Shown: piece after piece, positions 46,673 through 57,399 of the stretch
How the letters are laid out: each line of letters begins with the position of its first letter
How positions within the stretch are numbered: position 1 is the stretch's first letter
Source of the DNA: Turnera subulata
Taxonomy: Eukaryota > Streptophyta > Magnoliopsida > Malpighiales > Passifloraceae
Length of the DNA stretch: 64,000 bases
NCBI GenBank assembly: GCA_028386065.3
Contig: JAKUCV010002273.1
Span: forward strand, 1 to 64,000
Direction: 5' to 3'
The notes under the pieces: generated by a model
Databases searched by the model: none
What the model was told of the DNA's origin: nothing
Seen by the model: the letters and a program-made list of their open reading frames with translations, nothing else
Translations under genes and position numbers: made by a program

Positions 46673-47236
46673 TAGACCTGGCAAAACGGGTATTGACACG
46701 ACAATCCGACACGAAATTAGCACGTATAGGTCAGAGATTTCCAACCCGTTTAGTTAAATAGGTCGACCCGACACGACACGAAAATTAGCAGGTCAGGTAG
46801 CGGGTTGACCCGCCAACCCGATAGGTACCTGTTTATGACCCGATTGTATTTAGGGTATAGATATTTTACTGATTTAATATAAGACTTATCTAATATTTAA
46901 GGCTAAAGTTACTAAAATTATCCAAAATACTTCTATAAATACTTAAAAATATTATTATATTTTGATTCTACAATTTATAATTTTATTTAATATATGCAAA
47001 AAACTAATTATATGCCTATTTGCTTAAAAATACGCAAAATAGAAAAATTTCAAACTCATTTTTAGGCTTGTTAGACTTAATAGGTAACCCGCGGGTCAAC
47101 CCGAACCCGACACGATAATAAACGGGTTGGACACGACACGATTATTAAATGGGTCGGGTCGGGTTGAAGATTTAGAATCCGATTACCTGTTCAACCCGAC
47201 ACGAACCCGACACGACAACACGAATTGCCAGGTCTA
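46673..47236. mobile_element. hAT-type MITE, 564 bp
   Basis: Terminal inverted repeats TAGACCTGGCAA (left) and TTGCCAGGTCTA (right) are flanked by perfect 8-bp duplications, CTGAAATC (46665-46672 and 47237-47244). Both subterminal regions are packed with CGACACGA and GGGTCGACCCG-like words in both orientations, while the centre is AT-rich. The 8-bp duplication indicates hAT. No open frame is present. Confidence 0.93.
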
Positions 47237-47244
47237 CTGAAATC

Positions 47245-48656
47245 CCTTTGGAATCTTTTTAGAAAGCAAAGGCATTAAGAGCTCTAACGACAAGTTTAAC
47301 ATGGGGTCCACTGAAAGTATCGCAACCAATGTCTCCTGAGAGAGCTTGCTGCAAATCCAAAAAGCACCATTGTTGGATTTTAGAACCCGCAAATTTTCAA
47401 AGGGTAATTTTATGCTACTTTAGACAAGGAGCTGGGTAATATTATCCATGATGATGTGTACAAATAATTTGATAGGACTTGGTTGTGTGGGTTCATTAAA
47501 GATAAATTATATTTTTATATTCAAAATGATTGAATTCTAGAATAGCCCCTGATATCTGTATTTCATACCCAAACATTAAATACCATTAATATCTCTCGAA
47601 TCTTTCCACTCCTTGACAAAACTTCATTCTTCTTCTTTTCTGTCTCTTAGAACTCAAGAGTTTCACTTCAGTGTGGAACTTTTTTTTCACCATGGGAGGG
47701 TATTATCAATATTTTTTTTGGAGAGATTAGAGTAAAAATCTTCTTATGAGTATTTTCTTTCATGGAAAAAAAAATCTTTTTAACTCTTTTATAATAACTC
47801 CCTTAACTTTTGTGCTTTTTTTAATGATACCACTGTCTATGCTTTTTTTAATTATTTTGAAATTAAAATTCTCAATTAAACATTGTGATTAACATGTTTA
47901 TTTTTTATTATTATGTAAAATATTACAGAAAATGCTTTCTTTATTAATAAAATTGTCTATCATGCCATAATAATATCTTCTTTAGATTGGGTTTAAGGGG
48001 CCATCTATGTGGGTATGATTGAGAGTGATTTGGCATAGGAATTTTGGATAATCTCTAAGTTCCCAAGTTGAAAAGAACTACCTATCATTAGATTATCATC
48101 AATAGCATATTTGTATTACAACAACCCTAAGAATTATATAGGGTATTTATATAACTACAACCCTTTTTTCCGAACATGAATAACAATTATAAAAACTTTA
48201 GGAATTTTAGTGTCGTATTTTTCTATGTTTTTATGACAACATAGTCAACATATTATCTACATGTTTCTTTAATAAATATATATTATCTATATGTCATAAC
48301 TTTCTTAACTTTTTTATACAAAAATATGCTAATAAAACTAAACTTAATATTTTCATTTTCTACAATAGTTTTTGAAAAATTCCATGAACATATTAGGATT
48401 TTCAATGGATTATGGCCCATCACATTCTTGTACTACTTCATTCGATTCGATTCTTTTATTTACACGTACCTTTTTTTGGCCATCATATACCTGCACTACA
48501 TCAATCGGTTCGATTATATAATGTACTAAATAAATTTGGTCAATCGTATCATTCCGTCTCTCTCCTGTCAATTTGACCGTTTACTGATTCCACGTAGCAT
48601 GAAATATGGAAAATTATTAGCCTCCACATTCCTGTACTATTTCCTTCGGTTCTTTA
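47245..48656. other. AT-rich intergenic stretch
   Basis: No supported gene. A motif (CACATTCTTGTACTACTTCATTCG, with a second copy at about 48630) is repeated twice near the right end. Otherwise low-complexity AT-rich DNA. Confidence 0.5.
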
Positions 48657-49311
48657 TGTAGGCCCAAAATGTCATGAGCACAGAAATATCACGTAGCAAC
48701 AGCCCGTGCGGTCAAGCCAAAGGCTTGTCAACCTAACAATAATCACAGATAAAGAAGATGGAGAGAATACAGAATACGGGAGAAGACTCAGTATTATTAT
48801 TAATAAACATCAACAACAATACATGCCCAACAACTCCCCCTCATGCATTCTATTTATAATAGATCTCGCAAGGTTTCAGCCCTTGTCCTACAAGTATTTG
48901 GATTCCTACCTAGGCTAGGATTCCTCCTACTTGACTACTCATAATCAAACTCAGGTTGGCCAATCCGAATCCAACTAGGAATAAGCCAGCCCACATGCGC
49001 AACTATTCAGACTAGTAATCCCGTGTGCCTTAGGATTCCTAGTGCGTGATATTCTCCACCACTCAATCCTGCGACGCCCTCATCGCAGCTTTCTCGTGAT
49101 ATGCTTCCAGCTTATCTCAAATTGTCACAGATGGTCTTCGCGTTTCCAATTTGCTTCACTCTCCAGTAATCCTTTCCATCGAACAAAGTACTCCAAGTGA
49201 GGTGCGTTTTGTCATGCGCTATGGTCACAGCGATAGGTGCTCGCTTTGACACATTCTGGCCGTCATTTCCTTTGTCGGCTCGGAAAGGCTTCAACAAACT
49301 CACGTGGAAAG
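48657..49311 (-). mobile_element. 3' end of a chromodomain Ty3/Gypsy element
   Basis: A 395-bp LTR (48657-49051) starts TGTAGGCCCAAAATG and carries a TATA-like ATTATAAATAG on the minus strand near 48855. The polypurine tract complement (TTCTCCACCACT) follows at 49052. Further right the minus strand encodes the integrase C-terminus (FHVSLLKPFRADKGNDGQ). After a frameshift comes a chromodomain core (EYFVRWKGLLESEANWKRED) with a stop after DHL. The rest of the element is missing. The chromodomain targets such elements to heterochromatin. Confidence 0.8.
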
Positions 49312-49335
49312 CTGGATGAAAACCAACAGAGCGGG

Positions 49336-50110
49336 TGTGAGGAACCGACCCAAAATCACTTGGGCCTCCTCACCTATTCCTTTTCACCTTCTTCTTCGGG
49401 TCGATCCTATGTCAATAGAGTCGCCACCCAAATTTTATTAAGGAAAAAAATTGGGGAAAAACCTTTGAATGACTCCTTTAGGCAATTGATCATAGCGAGA
49501 CATGGTATTCGGGAGTTTGTCATGAATGGGAAGGTGTTATGCACCCATCCATGTTGGGTCGAAACCTTGTGCAATTGAAGAACACATGTTTGCCTTGTAC
49601 AAGTGTGAAAGTGTGGAAACAAAGGAAACTAAAAAGAACGGGGAGGAGAGGAAGATTTGACTTGCATCCCATTATGAAATTGAGACTACCTACGTACCCG
49701 AGTGAACGGGAACAAAGTCACGTAGTTCTAAACATGGCATTAGCTCGCTACTTACATCATCAAAAGCATAATTAGACAGTCAGCAAAAGATCAAACAAAA
49801 AGGGATTAGTGTTACCTCTTGTAGCCCTCCTCTAGCTCATTGGTTTGGGTTGAATTGTGCACCCACCTTCTTGCAACTTCTAAGCTCAATTGTTAATCCC
49901 TCTTGGTCTACGCTTGTTGCCTCCTTACTGATGCTACCCACAAGATTCTTTAAGAGTTTCTGCCTATAGAAATGTTTCAAGGCTTGGAGAAGTGGAGTTT
50001 CTCCAAGCAACAAAGCTTATGGGGGTGTATGTGTAATGAGAAATTGATCTCTTGAAATGTGAATAGGAGGTCCTATTTATAGTATTCTGGGGAGTGTAGG
50101 GGCAGGATGA
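49336..50110 (-). mobile_element. Tat-like Gypsy LTR fragment
   Basis: Begins TGTGAGGAACCGACCCAAAA and is collinear over about 750 bases with the start of the LTR at 51110, including GAGTCGCCACCCAAATTTTA, GGGAAGGTGTTAGGCACCC-like text and CTACGTACCCGAGTGA. Similarity ends near TATTTATAGTATTCTGG. These words are typical of Tat/Ogre LTRs. Truncated, with no coding. Confidence 0.7.
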
Positions 50111-50680
50111 ACGCCGCTCGGGCTGGGTGTACTCGGATAACCAATGTGGAGGTAGACTTACCAACTAAAATGAGGGAAACCTAGAATCACATGTCTAAGA
50201 GACCATTGGAGAGATGTGCTTTATGATGACCGGATCCAAATTGAGTTTCTAGAGAGAGACGGACTTGACCAACATTTACAACTTCCTGAGCCCAAACTAT
50301 ATGTCCAAGTGAAAGGGACTTATGACTACAAAAAAGGCCTAAATACAATCAACAGTGTGGAATGTGTATCTAGCAATGACCCTACTCTTTCCATTGAATC
50401 AATCTGGGAACCACAATTTATAGACCGAACCCGTTGTCGGATTACCTACGTATCTGTGGATATGGTGTTGGGTTTAAGATGAAGATGTTTTGTGGGAGGC
50501 TGAAGATAGTGGGCGTTTGATAGAATGGTTCTTTAGTGGAAGGCTAAAGGTAGCAGGAGAACACTTGTCTTCTTCATTGTGACTTCTTCCCGATTGCATG
50601 GAATGGATGACAGACTGGCATTCAAGCGCTAAAAGTTACTTCCCCATTTCCCCTTTTCTTTTTTTTTTTCCTCTTATTTC

Positions 50681-50713
<33 letters not shown>

Positions 50714-51109
50714 ATTTTTTCACTTTTTTCTCGAGGGGAATGACCCGTTTGAACATGTGCATTTGGATAGAACTCTTTAGGAAGCTAGATTCATTTCCGG
50801 GAAGCAATTTTTTTATACAAGTATTCAAGGTGAATGTGACAGGGTCTACATGGAGGTTAGAATGGAATGGATAGATGTTTGATGGTCAAATCGGGTATGT
50901 GTTCGAAGATCTGTATTAACAAATATTTTGGAAGGGAGTTAAGGCAGGTGTTTGGGATCACATCCACAAAATCAGGTCTTCGTAGTTGGTTTATAGTCCC
51001 CTAGATTGATCCAATGGAATGTCATGAAGTCATGCACAACTTGCCCTATATACACAGAAGAAAAGGAAATTAAAATATTTTACTTATGTGAAAAATCAAA
51101 GTATAAATG
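50111..51109. other. Unassigned stretch between two Tat-like LTR copies
   Basis: No gene. 50380-50470 contains TTGTCGGATTACCTACGTAT, again Tat-like. A CT microsatellite lies at 50679-50713. The rest is unrecognised. Confidence 0.45.
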
Positions 51110-52708
51110 TGTGAATACCCGACCCAAAATCACTTAGGCCCATTCACCTATTCCTTTTGTCATCTTCTTCCTCGGGTCAATCCCGTGTCAGTGGAGTCGC
51201 CACCCAAATTTTATTAAGGACAAAATTTGGGAAAAATCTTTGTATGACTACTTTAGGCAACATAGTCATAGTGAACGAAAGACATGGGATAGGGGTTTCG
51301 TCACAGAAGGGAAGGTGTTAGGCACCCACCCGTGTTGGGTCGAAACCTTATGCAATTGCAAAGTACAAGTGTGCCTTGTGCAGGTGTGCAAGTGTGGAAA
51401 GTAAAGAGAAGGGGGGAAGAAGAAGATTTGGCCTGCATCCCGTTGTGAAACCGAGACTACATACGTACCCGAGTGACCGGGTTTAAAGCCACGTAGTTCT
51501 AAACATGGCATTATGCCGCCACCTACATCGTCAAAAGCATCAGCATATAATCAGCCAGAATCAAATAAGAAGGGACTAGTGTTACCTCTTGTAGCCCTCC
51601 TCTAGCTTCTTGAATTGGGTCATGTTCTACACTCACCTTCTTGCCACTTCTAAGCTCAATGGTTGATCCTCTTCTTGATTCCTTCTTGCTGGACTACTAC
51701 TGATGTTTCCCACAAAATTCCACTACAGCTTCTGCCTATAAAAGATTTCTGGATTTGGAGAGGTAGAGTTTCACCAAGCACTCAAGTTTATGGGTGTGTA
51801 TGTGAAAAATAATGTCTCCTTTGAAATGTGTGTGAGGGGTCCTATTTATAGTGTTCTGGAAAGCCTAGGGGCGTGGACCTACTTAATGGTGAAGATTATG
51901 CCCTGAAATCTGGTACAAAACCACGTAGGATCAAAATTAGAAACAAAATAGGAGATTGGGACGCTTCTGGAGGGGGATGACCGCCATTGCCCCGGCGGTT
52001 ATCTGCTGGTTGTCCGCCAGGCCTGGCAGTCATGGGTGATGACCGCCAGCACCTGGCGATTGTCGCGAGATGGCCACCTGTCACCCCGCATGCCATCCGT
52101 TCTTTCCTTTTCGAAGCCCCAATCCCCCTAATTCAGCCCTAATTTGATCTTACCGCGTAATCAGCCCCTAATCACTCCATTACTTGGTTACTACTCCCCA
52201 AAATAATTCCATAACTGAATAATTACACATTAACACCCATTTTAAGCAAAAATCATACCAAAAACACATTTACTAATCAAATGGTGATTTTATTCTGATT
52301 TTCCACAAAAATTAGAACCAAAATTAGTCTGCAAGTAAAGTGTTTGTGGGCTAATTAAACTCTGGAGAATCCATTAACTTGGGCCCCCTAAATCTATCCT
52401 CAACCCAAAAATAAATCTTCTTAATGTAATTGGGTTAAACATAAATAAAAGGCCCAGGCAATGAAATAAAAAAAATTTTAGTTTAATAAATCTATATATA
52501 TATATATTTTATCCTATGATTAAATCATCTCATTAATCTTAGAGTTTAAAAACATATGGGTTTAAATCACCAAAATACATTAATCCTACCAAATTAGATC
52601 CTTACTATGCCTTAACTTAAGATTAAATCATATCATCAATCCTAAGTTTACACATGTCTTAAATCCAATTTTAGTAAAAAATTTGTGAGTCAAATTTGGG
52701 TGCTCACA
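51110..52708 (-). repeat. Tat-like Gypsy 3' LTR
   Basis: The 1599-bp LTR has TGTGAATACCC at the left and GGGTGCTCACA at the right. The following GATGCCCCTCGTTGATGAG is the complement of a polypurine tract (GAGGGGCATC before TGTGAGCACCC), so the element reads on the minus strand. A candidate 5-bp duplication on the left is AAATG; the right partner is not visible. A GC-rich block with CCGCCAGG and CCTGGCGG words lies at 51960-52080. Confidence 0.7.
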
Positions 52709-52837
52709 GATGCCCCTCGTTGATGAGTCTTTAGAAACTAAGGATGGAACAACATAAGAAAAGAACAACCAAATTTGAATGATCGATGTGTGTGGTGTGT
52801 GCCAGGGGTTGGAGCATCCCATGCTCTGCTTTGGGAA

Positions 52838-53290
52838 TCATCTCATCCCAAAGGTTTGAGGGACTGGCCCCCGGTTTGTGGGAATCATCTCACCCTAAGT
52901 TTATGGTTTTCGGGAATCATCTCATCCCGAGGCGATAGAACCATCTCATCTATCAGGTCGCTGGCAAAGAATCATCTCATCTTTGTTAACTAGGTTTTGA
53001 TTTGGGAATCATCTCATCCCGTGGTTTGGTCTTCGGGAATTATCTCATCCCGGGGTGATAAAATCATCTCATATATCGGGTTGTTGGCAAAGAGTCATCT
53101 CATCTTTGTCGACTAGGTTTTGATTTGGGAATCATCTCATCCCCGGTTTATAGTTTTCGGGAATCATCTCATCCCAGATTGATAGAATCATCTCATCTAT
53201 CAGGTTGTCAACAAGGAATCATCTCATCTTTGTCAACTAAGTTGGGAATCATCTCATCCCAAGTTATGATTTTCGGGAATCATCTCATCC
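52838..53290. repeat. Minisatellite 1, about 122-bp higher-order unit
   Basis: Four units start with TTCGGGAATCATCTCATCCC near 52910, 53032, 53156 and 53272. Each contains several copies of the core ATCATCTCATC. Sub-blocks alternate GATAGAATCATCTCATCTAT and GGCAAAGAATCATCTCATCT. Confidence 0.88.
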
Positions 53291-53323
53291 CGGGGTTTGC
53301 ATGAACCGGGTCCTCGGCTTTGG

Positions 53324-53499
53324 TTTTGGGGGTACTGGGTACACGACTTTTGTTTTGCGGGTGCTGGGCACACGGCTTTTGGTTTTGCGGGTACTGGGTA
53401 CACGACTTTTGTTTTGTGGGTGCTGGGCACACGGCTTCTAGTTTTGCGGGTGCTGGGCACACGGCATTTGTTTTGCAGGTACTGGGTATAGGGCTTTTG
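53324..53499. repeat. Minisatellite 2, 29-30 bp unit
   Basis: Six units of TTTTGCGGGTGCTGGGCACA followed by CGGCTTTTGG, alternating two variants (GTACTGGGTACACGAC and GTGCTGGGCACACGGC) in the first four units, so the working unit there is a dimer. Confidence 0.88.
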
Positions 53500-53529
53500 A
53501 TTTTGATTTCCTCATCTCATTGTTTGTGA

Positions 53530-54400
53530 GAACTGGGTTCCCGGCTTCTAACTTGTATGTCTCAAGGTTGGCCCATCTCACGGTTTGCGAGAGCGGGGCT
53601 CCTGGCTTTGGGTTGCGAGAACCGGGTCCTCGGCTTTTAGTTTATTTATTCACAGCTTGCAAGGGCTGGGCTCTTGGCTTTGTGTCTGGTTGGTTTGTAA
53701 GGACTGGATCCTTGGCTTATTGGTTTTCTCTCATGGCTGGGTTCATTCCTCTTTGGATATCCTCTCATGTCTGGCTTTCTGGGCTTGATCATCTCAAGGT
53801 TGCGAGAACCGTGTCCTCGGCTTCTGGTTTCCCTCACTTCTGGTTTGGTTTATTTTACGGTTTGCAAAGACTTTGGTTAGTTTGCCTCTATCTTAGGATT
53901 GCGAGGACCGGGTCCCCGACTTTGGTTGAGTTTTCTCATCTCTCAGTTTTTTGCGAAAACTGCGCTTTTGGCTTTTGATTGGATTCCCTCATCTCTCTAG
54001 TTGGCAAAGGCTGAGTCTTTGGCTTTCTTGATTGGGTTCCTTCTCGATTGGGTGCTCTCATCGCTTAGGGTGCAAAGACTGGGTCTTTGGCTTTTGACTG
54101 GGTTCTCTCTTGACTGGGTTCTTCATCTCTCGGGTTTGCAAAAGACTGGGTCTTTGGCTTTTGATTGGGCTCTCTCGTGGTTTACAAGGGCTAGGCCTTG
54201 GCTTTGAGTTCACTCATCTCACAGGTTTGTGTTTGCTCGTCCACGGGATGGCGCATCTCTAGGTTTCCATCAAAGTTTGGTTTGACTCACTCCCCTCGGC
54301 TTTGGATCCTCTCATCTCACAGCTTGTGGGAAACGGGTCCCGGCTTTGGGGTTCACTCCTCTCCGGGCTGCAAGGAATAGGTGCTCGGCTTTTCACTCAT
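53530..54400. repeat. Minisatellite 3, degenerate
   Basis: Loosely repeated GGTTTGCGAGAACCGGGTCC plus CGGCTTTTGGTT and CTCATCTCTC words with variable spacing. It looks like an older, diverged continuation that combines motifs of the two preceding arrays. Open frames here are by-products of the repeat. Confidence 0.7.
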
Positions 54401-55141
54401 GGCTCGGTTGTCTCATCTCTGGTATCTCCTATTTTCTAATGGTCTTACCGGTTCAGGGTGGTCTGGATCACATGCCCCTATGTTATCTAACCAGGTTTGA
54501 TAGGTTGTCTTATGGCTAACATCTCTCCTGCTCCTAGGTCCCCTAGTGTGTTTGAAGGAAACAGCGTGTGCCTTGGCATTTGAGATATACAAGTTGGAAG
54601 TGGGGTGTGATGAACCTAGCTTCTTGTTATGGTTCTGGGGATGGGGTTTAGTGTGCCCCTGGTATATGCTTAAGAAAAGTCAAAGGATGATGGACTTGTC
54701 AGGCCTGATAAAGTGGGGACCATGCCTCTAATCTCGATTTTCAAGAAAAGACAGTGGGCCCTACAATTGATTATCCGAATTCACTCAATGTATCTCATTG
54801 TTTGGTACTAAAAAATATGCATACAAGGTTTTGTTCTTGGGAAAAGGTTGTCCCAGGGTGCGGGACCTGCGAAAAAACGAATGGGGAGCCCATACAGGAT
54901 GTCGTGGTCATGTGGGGAAGCCCGCCAGCGCCTGGCAGCCTTGTGGGGATGACCGGCAGAGCCAGGCGGTCTTCTCGCCATAATCGCTGTCCCCCTAGGC
55001 TGGTTTAAAGACCCTCATCCCTCTCTCTCTTCTTTTATTTTCTCCAAAGCACCACAAAACACCAACCCTCCCGACTATTCTCTTCTCCTTCTACCCTCAA
55101 AACACTCTGGAATCCTCGCCAAACTCATCAACCGCTCATCC

Positions 55142-57306
55142 ATGGCATCATCATCATCAAATCTTTCCAAATCACGAGAAGAAACTATGAGGAAATACCG
55201 CCCAAAATCCGACCTAGAGGAAAACCCAAATTTATTGTTGAAATCTCCTAGCAGGCACATCTCCACTCAACTCCACAAGGTCCAAGTAAGTGATTTCTAA
55301 ACCAAAAACTCATTGCATTCTGATTTTGATTGAATTTCGAGTTTATGCCCCTATGCCCCTTGAATTTGAATTTTTGTGATGCATGATGTGTTTGAATGCT
55401 TAAGAATGCCCCTAAGATGTCTAGAATGCTTTCCCTTGTATTTATTTCGTGGATTAAATACAAGAGATCACGAATTGAGGTTTTGTCCAAATTGGGGGTT
55501 TAGGGTGCTTGGCAAAATTTGGGGGTTTTGGGTGTTTCCCGTGTTGTTTTCACATTGTGAGTGCATACGATTGATGTTGGGTGGTTGGATATTAATGGGC
55601 TTGTCCTAATTTTGGTCAATTTTGAACTTCGCAGGAGCAGATTTTTGTGATCTTCTTGTGTTTTGACCCGTAAATAAAACTGTGCTATGATGTTTGAATG
55701 CATGATGTAAATGTGCAATCCCATCCCCATGATGCATGTCTTGATGTATGTCGTCTTGGTTTGATGTTGATGAACCCAAGTTAGCACGAGCATTGACTTT
55801 TTTTGGGTACGTCTCCACAGGATTTGAAGTATAGACAACGAAATCATGATGGGGCTAACGCCCGCCATCTGATACTTGATCATCTGAGAAAGAACAAGCC
55901 TATTCGAGAAATCATTAAGAGGGTCGGGTTGTGGGACTTCTTTCGCACTTTCTAAGGAGACAGAGTTGATCTGTAGGCTGTATCGGCTCTAGGCGAGAGG
56001 TGGTGGGATACCACAAATACTTTTCATCTTGCTTGTGGTGAGGTGACAGTGACTCCTTCAGATTTTACTCATATCATTAGGCTATTATTCCAAGGTGACC
56101 CAGTCATCTATGATCAGCAGCTTGGCCTCGACCATTTTTAGGAATTGGTGGGACTTGCCCCCAACTTGGTTCGCATATGTGAGAGGTCACCTAAGTGGCT
56201 GCAGGACGCCTTATTGGATCCTCAGTATCCTGGGACGGCTGAGCAGAGAGCTCGGGGCTTGATATTGGCGAGCATGAACAGGTCCCTATTTGCTTCCAAT
56301 AGTGATCGGGTACGGTGTGATTTATTGGCATCGCTTCTCCACTTAGACAGACCGCGGACTGATTGGGCCTTAGCATGTTTCGCGAATGCCTACCGAGAGA
56401 TGTCCAATTTTTCCCAAGTTGCTGCCAAGCACTTCTATTGCTCGGCTTGGATTTGGGAGGTACACCTTTTGCCCTTGTCCCTCTTTATCATATCTGGTTC
56501 CTCCTCCATCTCCTTATTTACCTGGATGACCTTGGTAGGTGTGGGGTCAAGAGTACCTTGGACTGCCACACGGTGAGGAGGCTTGGCCGATTTTCCTTCC
56601 TGGGGCTCTCTCGAATCGCGGGATTAAGAGTCATGCCCATGACCGAGTACGGGCCCGTCATTACATAGATCATGTTGCCATGTCGGGCAAGGTATCTCCT
56701 CTTATTTTTTTCTCCTTGAAGAATCCTCTTTGGTAGTATTGTCTTACCGAATACTTGTTGGCAGATTCAGTTTTCCCCTTTTTTGGCTTACCAGGACAGA
56801 TTGGAGAGGATTGACTCCCCAACCCTGGTGATCGATCAGTGCCGATGTTTGATAGGATACCGTGATATGATGGTATGGTAAGAGACCGTGTCTGCGCACA
56901 AACCATAGGGACGCCATGTATACCGTCCGATCCATCGCTCTCCATGCGGGACATCAATGAACGTGGTGAGGCCCCCGAAGGTGATTACTTGGATTGGCAT
57001 GCCGACGACCTGACCCGCCCGGGTGACTATTCTTCTTTTATCAGCGAGTTTCTGATGTCTCCTTTGGCTACCCCAGAGACTGGGGGATCAATGACTGGTG
57101 CTGGTCCTTCTCGAGAGAGTTCCGCCCTTCGAAGGAGAAAGGGCGCTGATGCATCTTCTTCTACTTCTGGTCCTGTTCTCCCGGTGTGTGAGCCTGACTA
57201 TGAGACTTTTGATGACTCATATAGGCGTTGTCAGATACCTTTTTCCGAAGACCTCCCCCTGATTTTCCACTATTCCCGGCTGACATCACCACGGCATCAT
57301 CTTTGA
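55142..57306 (+). pseudogene. Plant mobile domain (PMD) gene, spliced, decayed
   Basis: Exon 1 is 55142-55285 (MASSSSNLSKSREETMRKYR...HKVQ, 48 codons). The donor CAA/GTAAGTG, a 535-bp intron and the acceptor CTCCACAG at 55820 are in phase 0 with exon 2 (DLKYRQRNHDGANARHLILD). Exon 2 carries the PMD hallmark ALGERWWDTTNTFHLACGEV, then SPKWLQDALL and LLASLLHLDRPRTDWALACF. Later pieces include VIDQCRCLIGYRDMMVW near 56830. Three stops (about 55952, 55972, 56139) sit where Gln codons (CAA/CAG) would fit, plus later frame breaks. A TATA-like TTTAAAG and pyrimidine-rich leader precede the ATG. PMD proteins act in the nucleus in gene silencing and development, and related copies ride in retrotransposons. 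Its opposite orientation to the surrounding LTR suggests the latter. Element E truncates its 3' flank. Confidence 0.75.
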
Positions 57307-57399
57307 TCCTTACCCCCCAAATATCTTCTTTCTTCCCCTCTATTGTAGTTTGACTGACCTCCTCTATATGATAGGTTCCGGCTGCTGAGGCTTCCCTAC

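Larger units (their letters stand above)
51110..57399 (-). mobile_element. Tat-like Ty3/Gypsy element, 3' portion with antisense PMD gene
   Basis: Read on the minus strand, this is the 3' end of a Tat-type element: 3' LTR (51110-52708), polypurine tract, a minisatellite-rich 3' untranslated region (52838-54400) and an extra gene in antisense orientation (55142-57306). Tandem repeats in the 3' UTR and antisense extra ORFs between pol and the 3' LTR are known for Tat-group elements. No gag or pol of this element is visible, because chromovirus E interrupts it at 57400 and the window ends. The assignment rests on this layout and is inference. Confidence 0.6.

Noticed and set aside
46300..46680. 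Possible TBC-like or other host gene remnant
   Set aside because: Only a few suggestive residues (CHGIPPQVR); stops abound and no family can be defended.
53254..53491. Open frames across the minisatellite on both strands
   Set aside because: The repeat period is close to a multiple of three, which keeps frames open by chance. No domain is seen.
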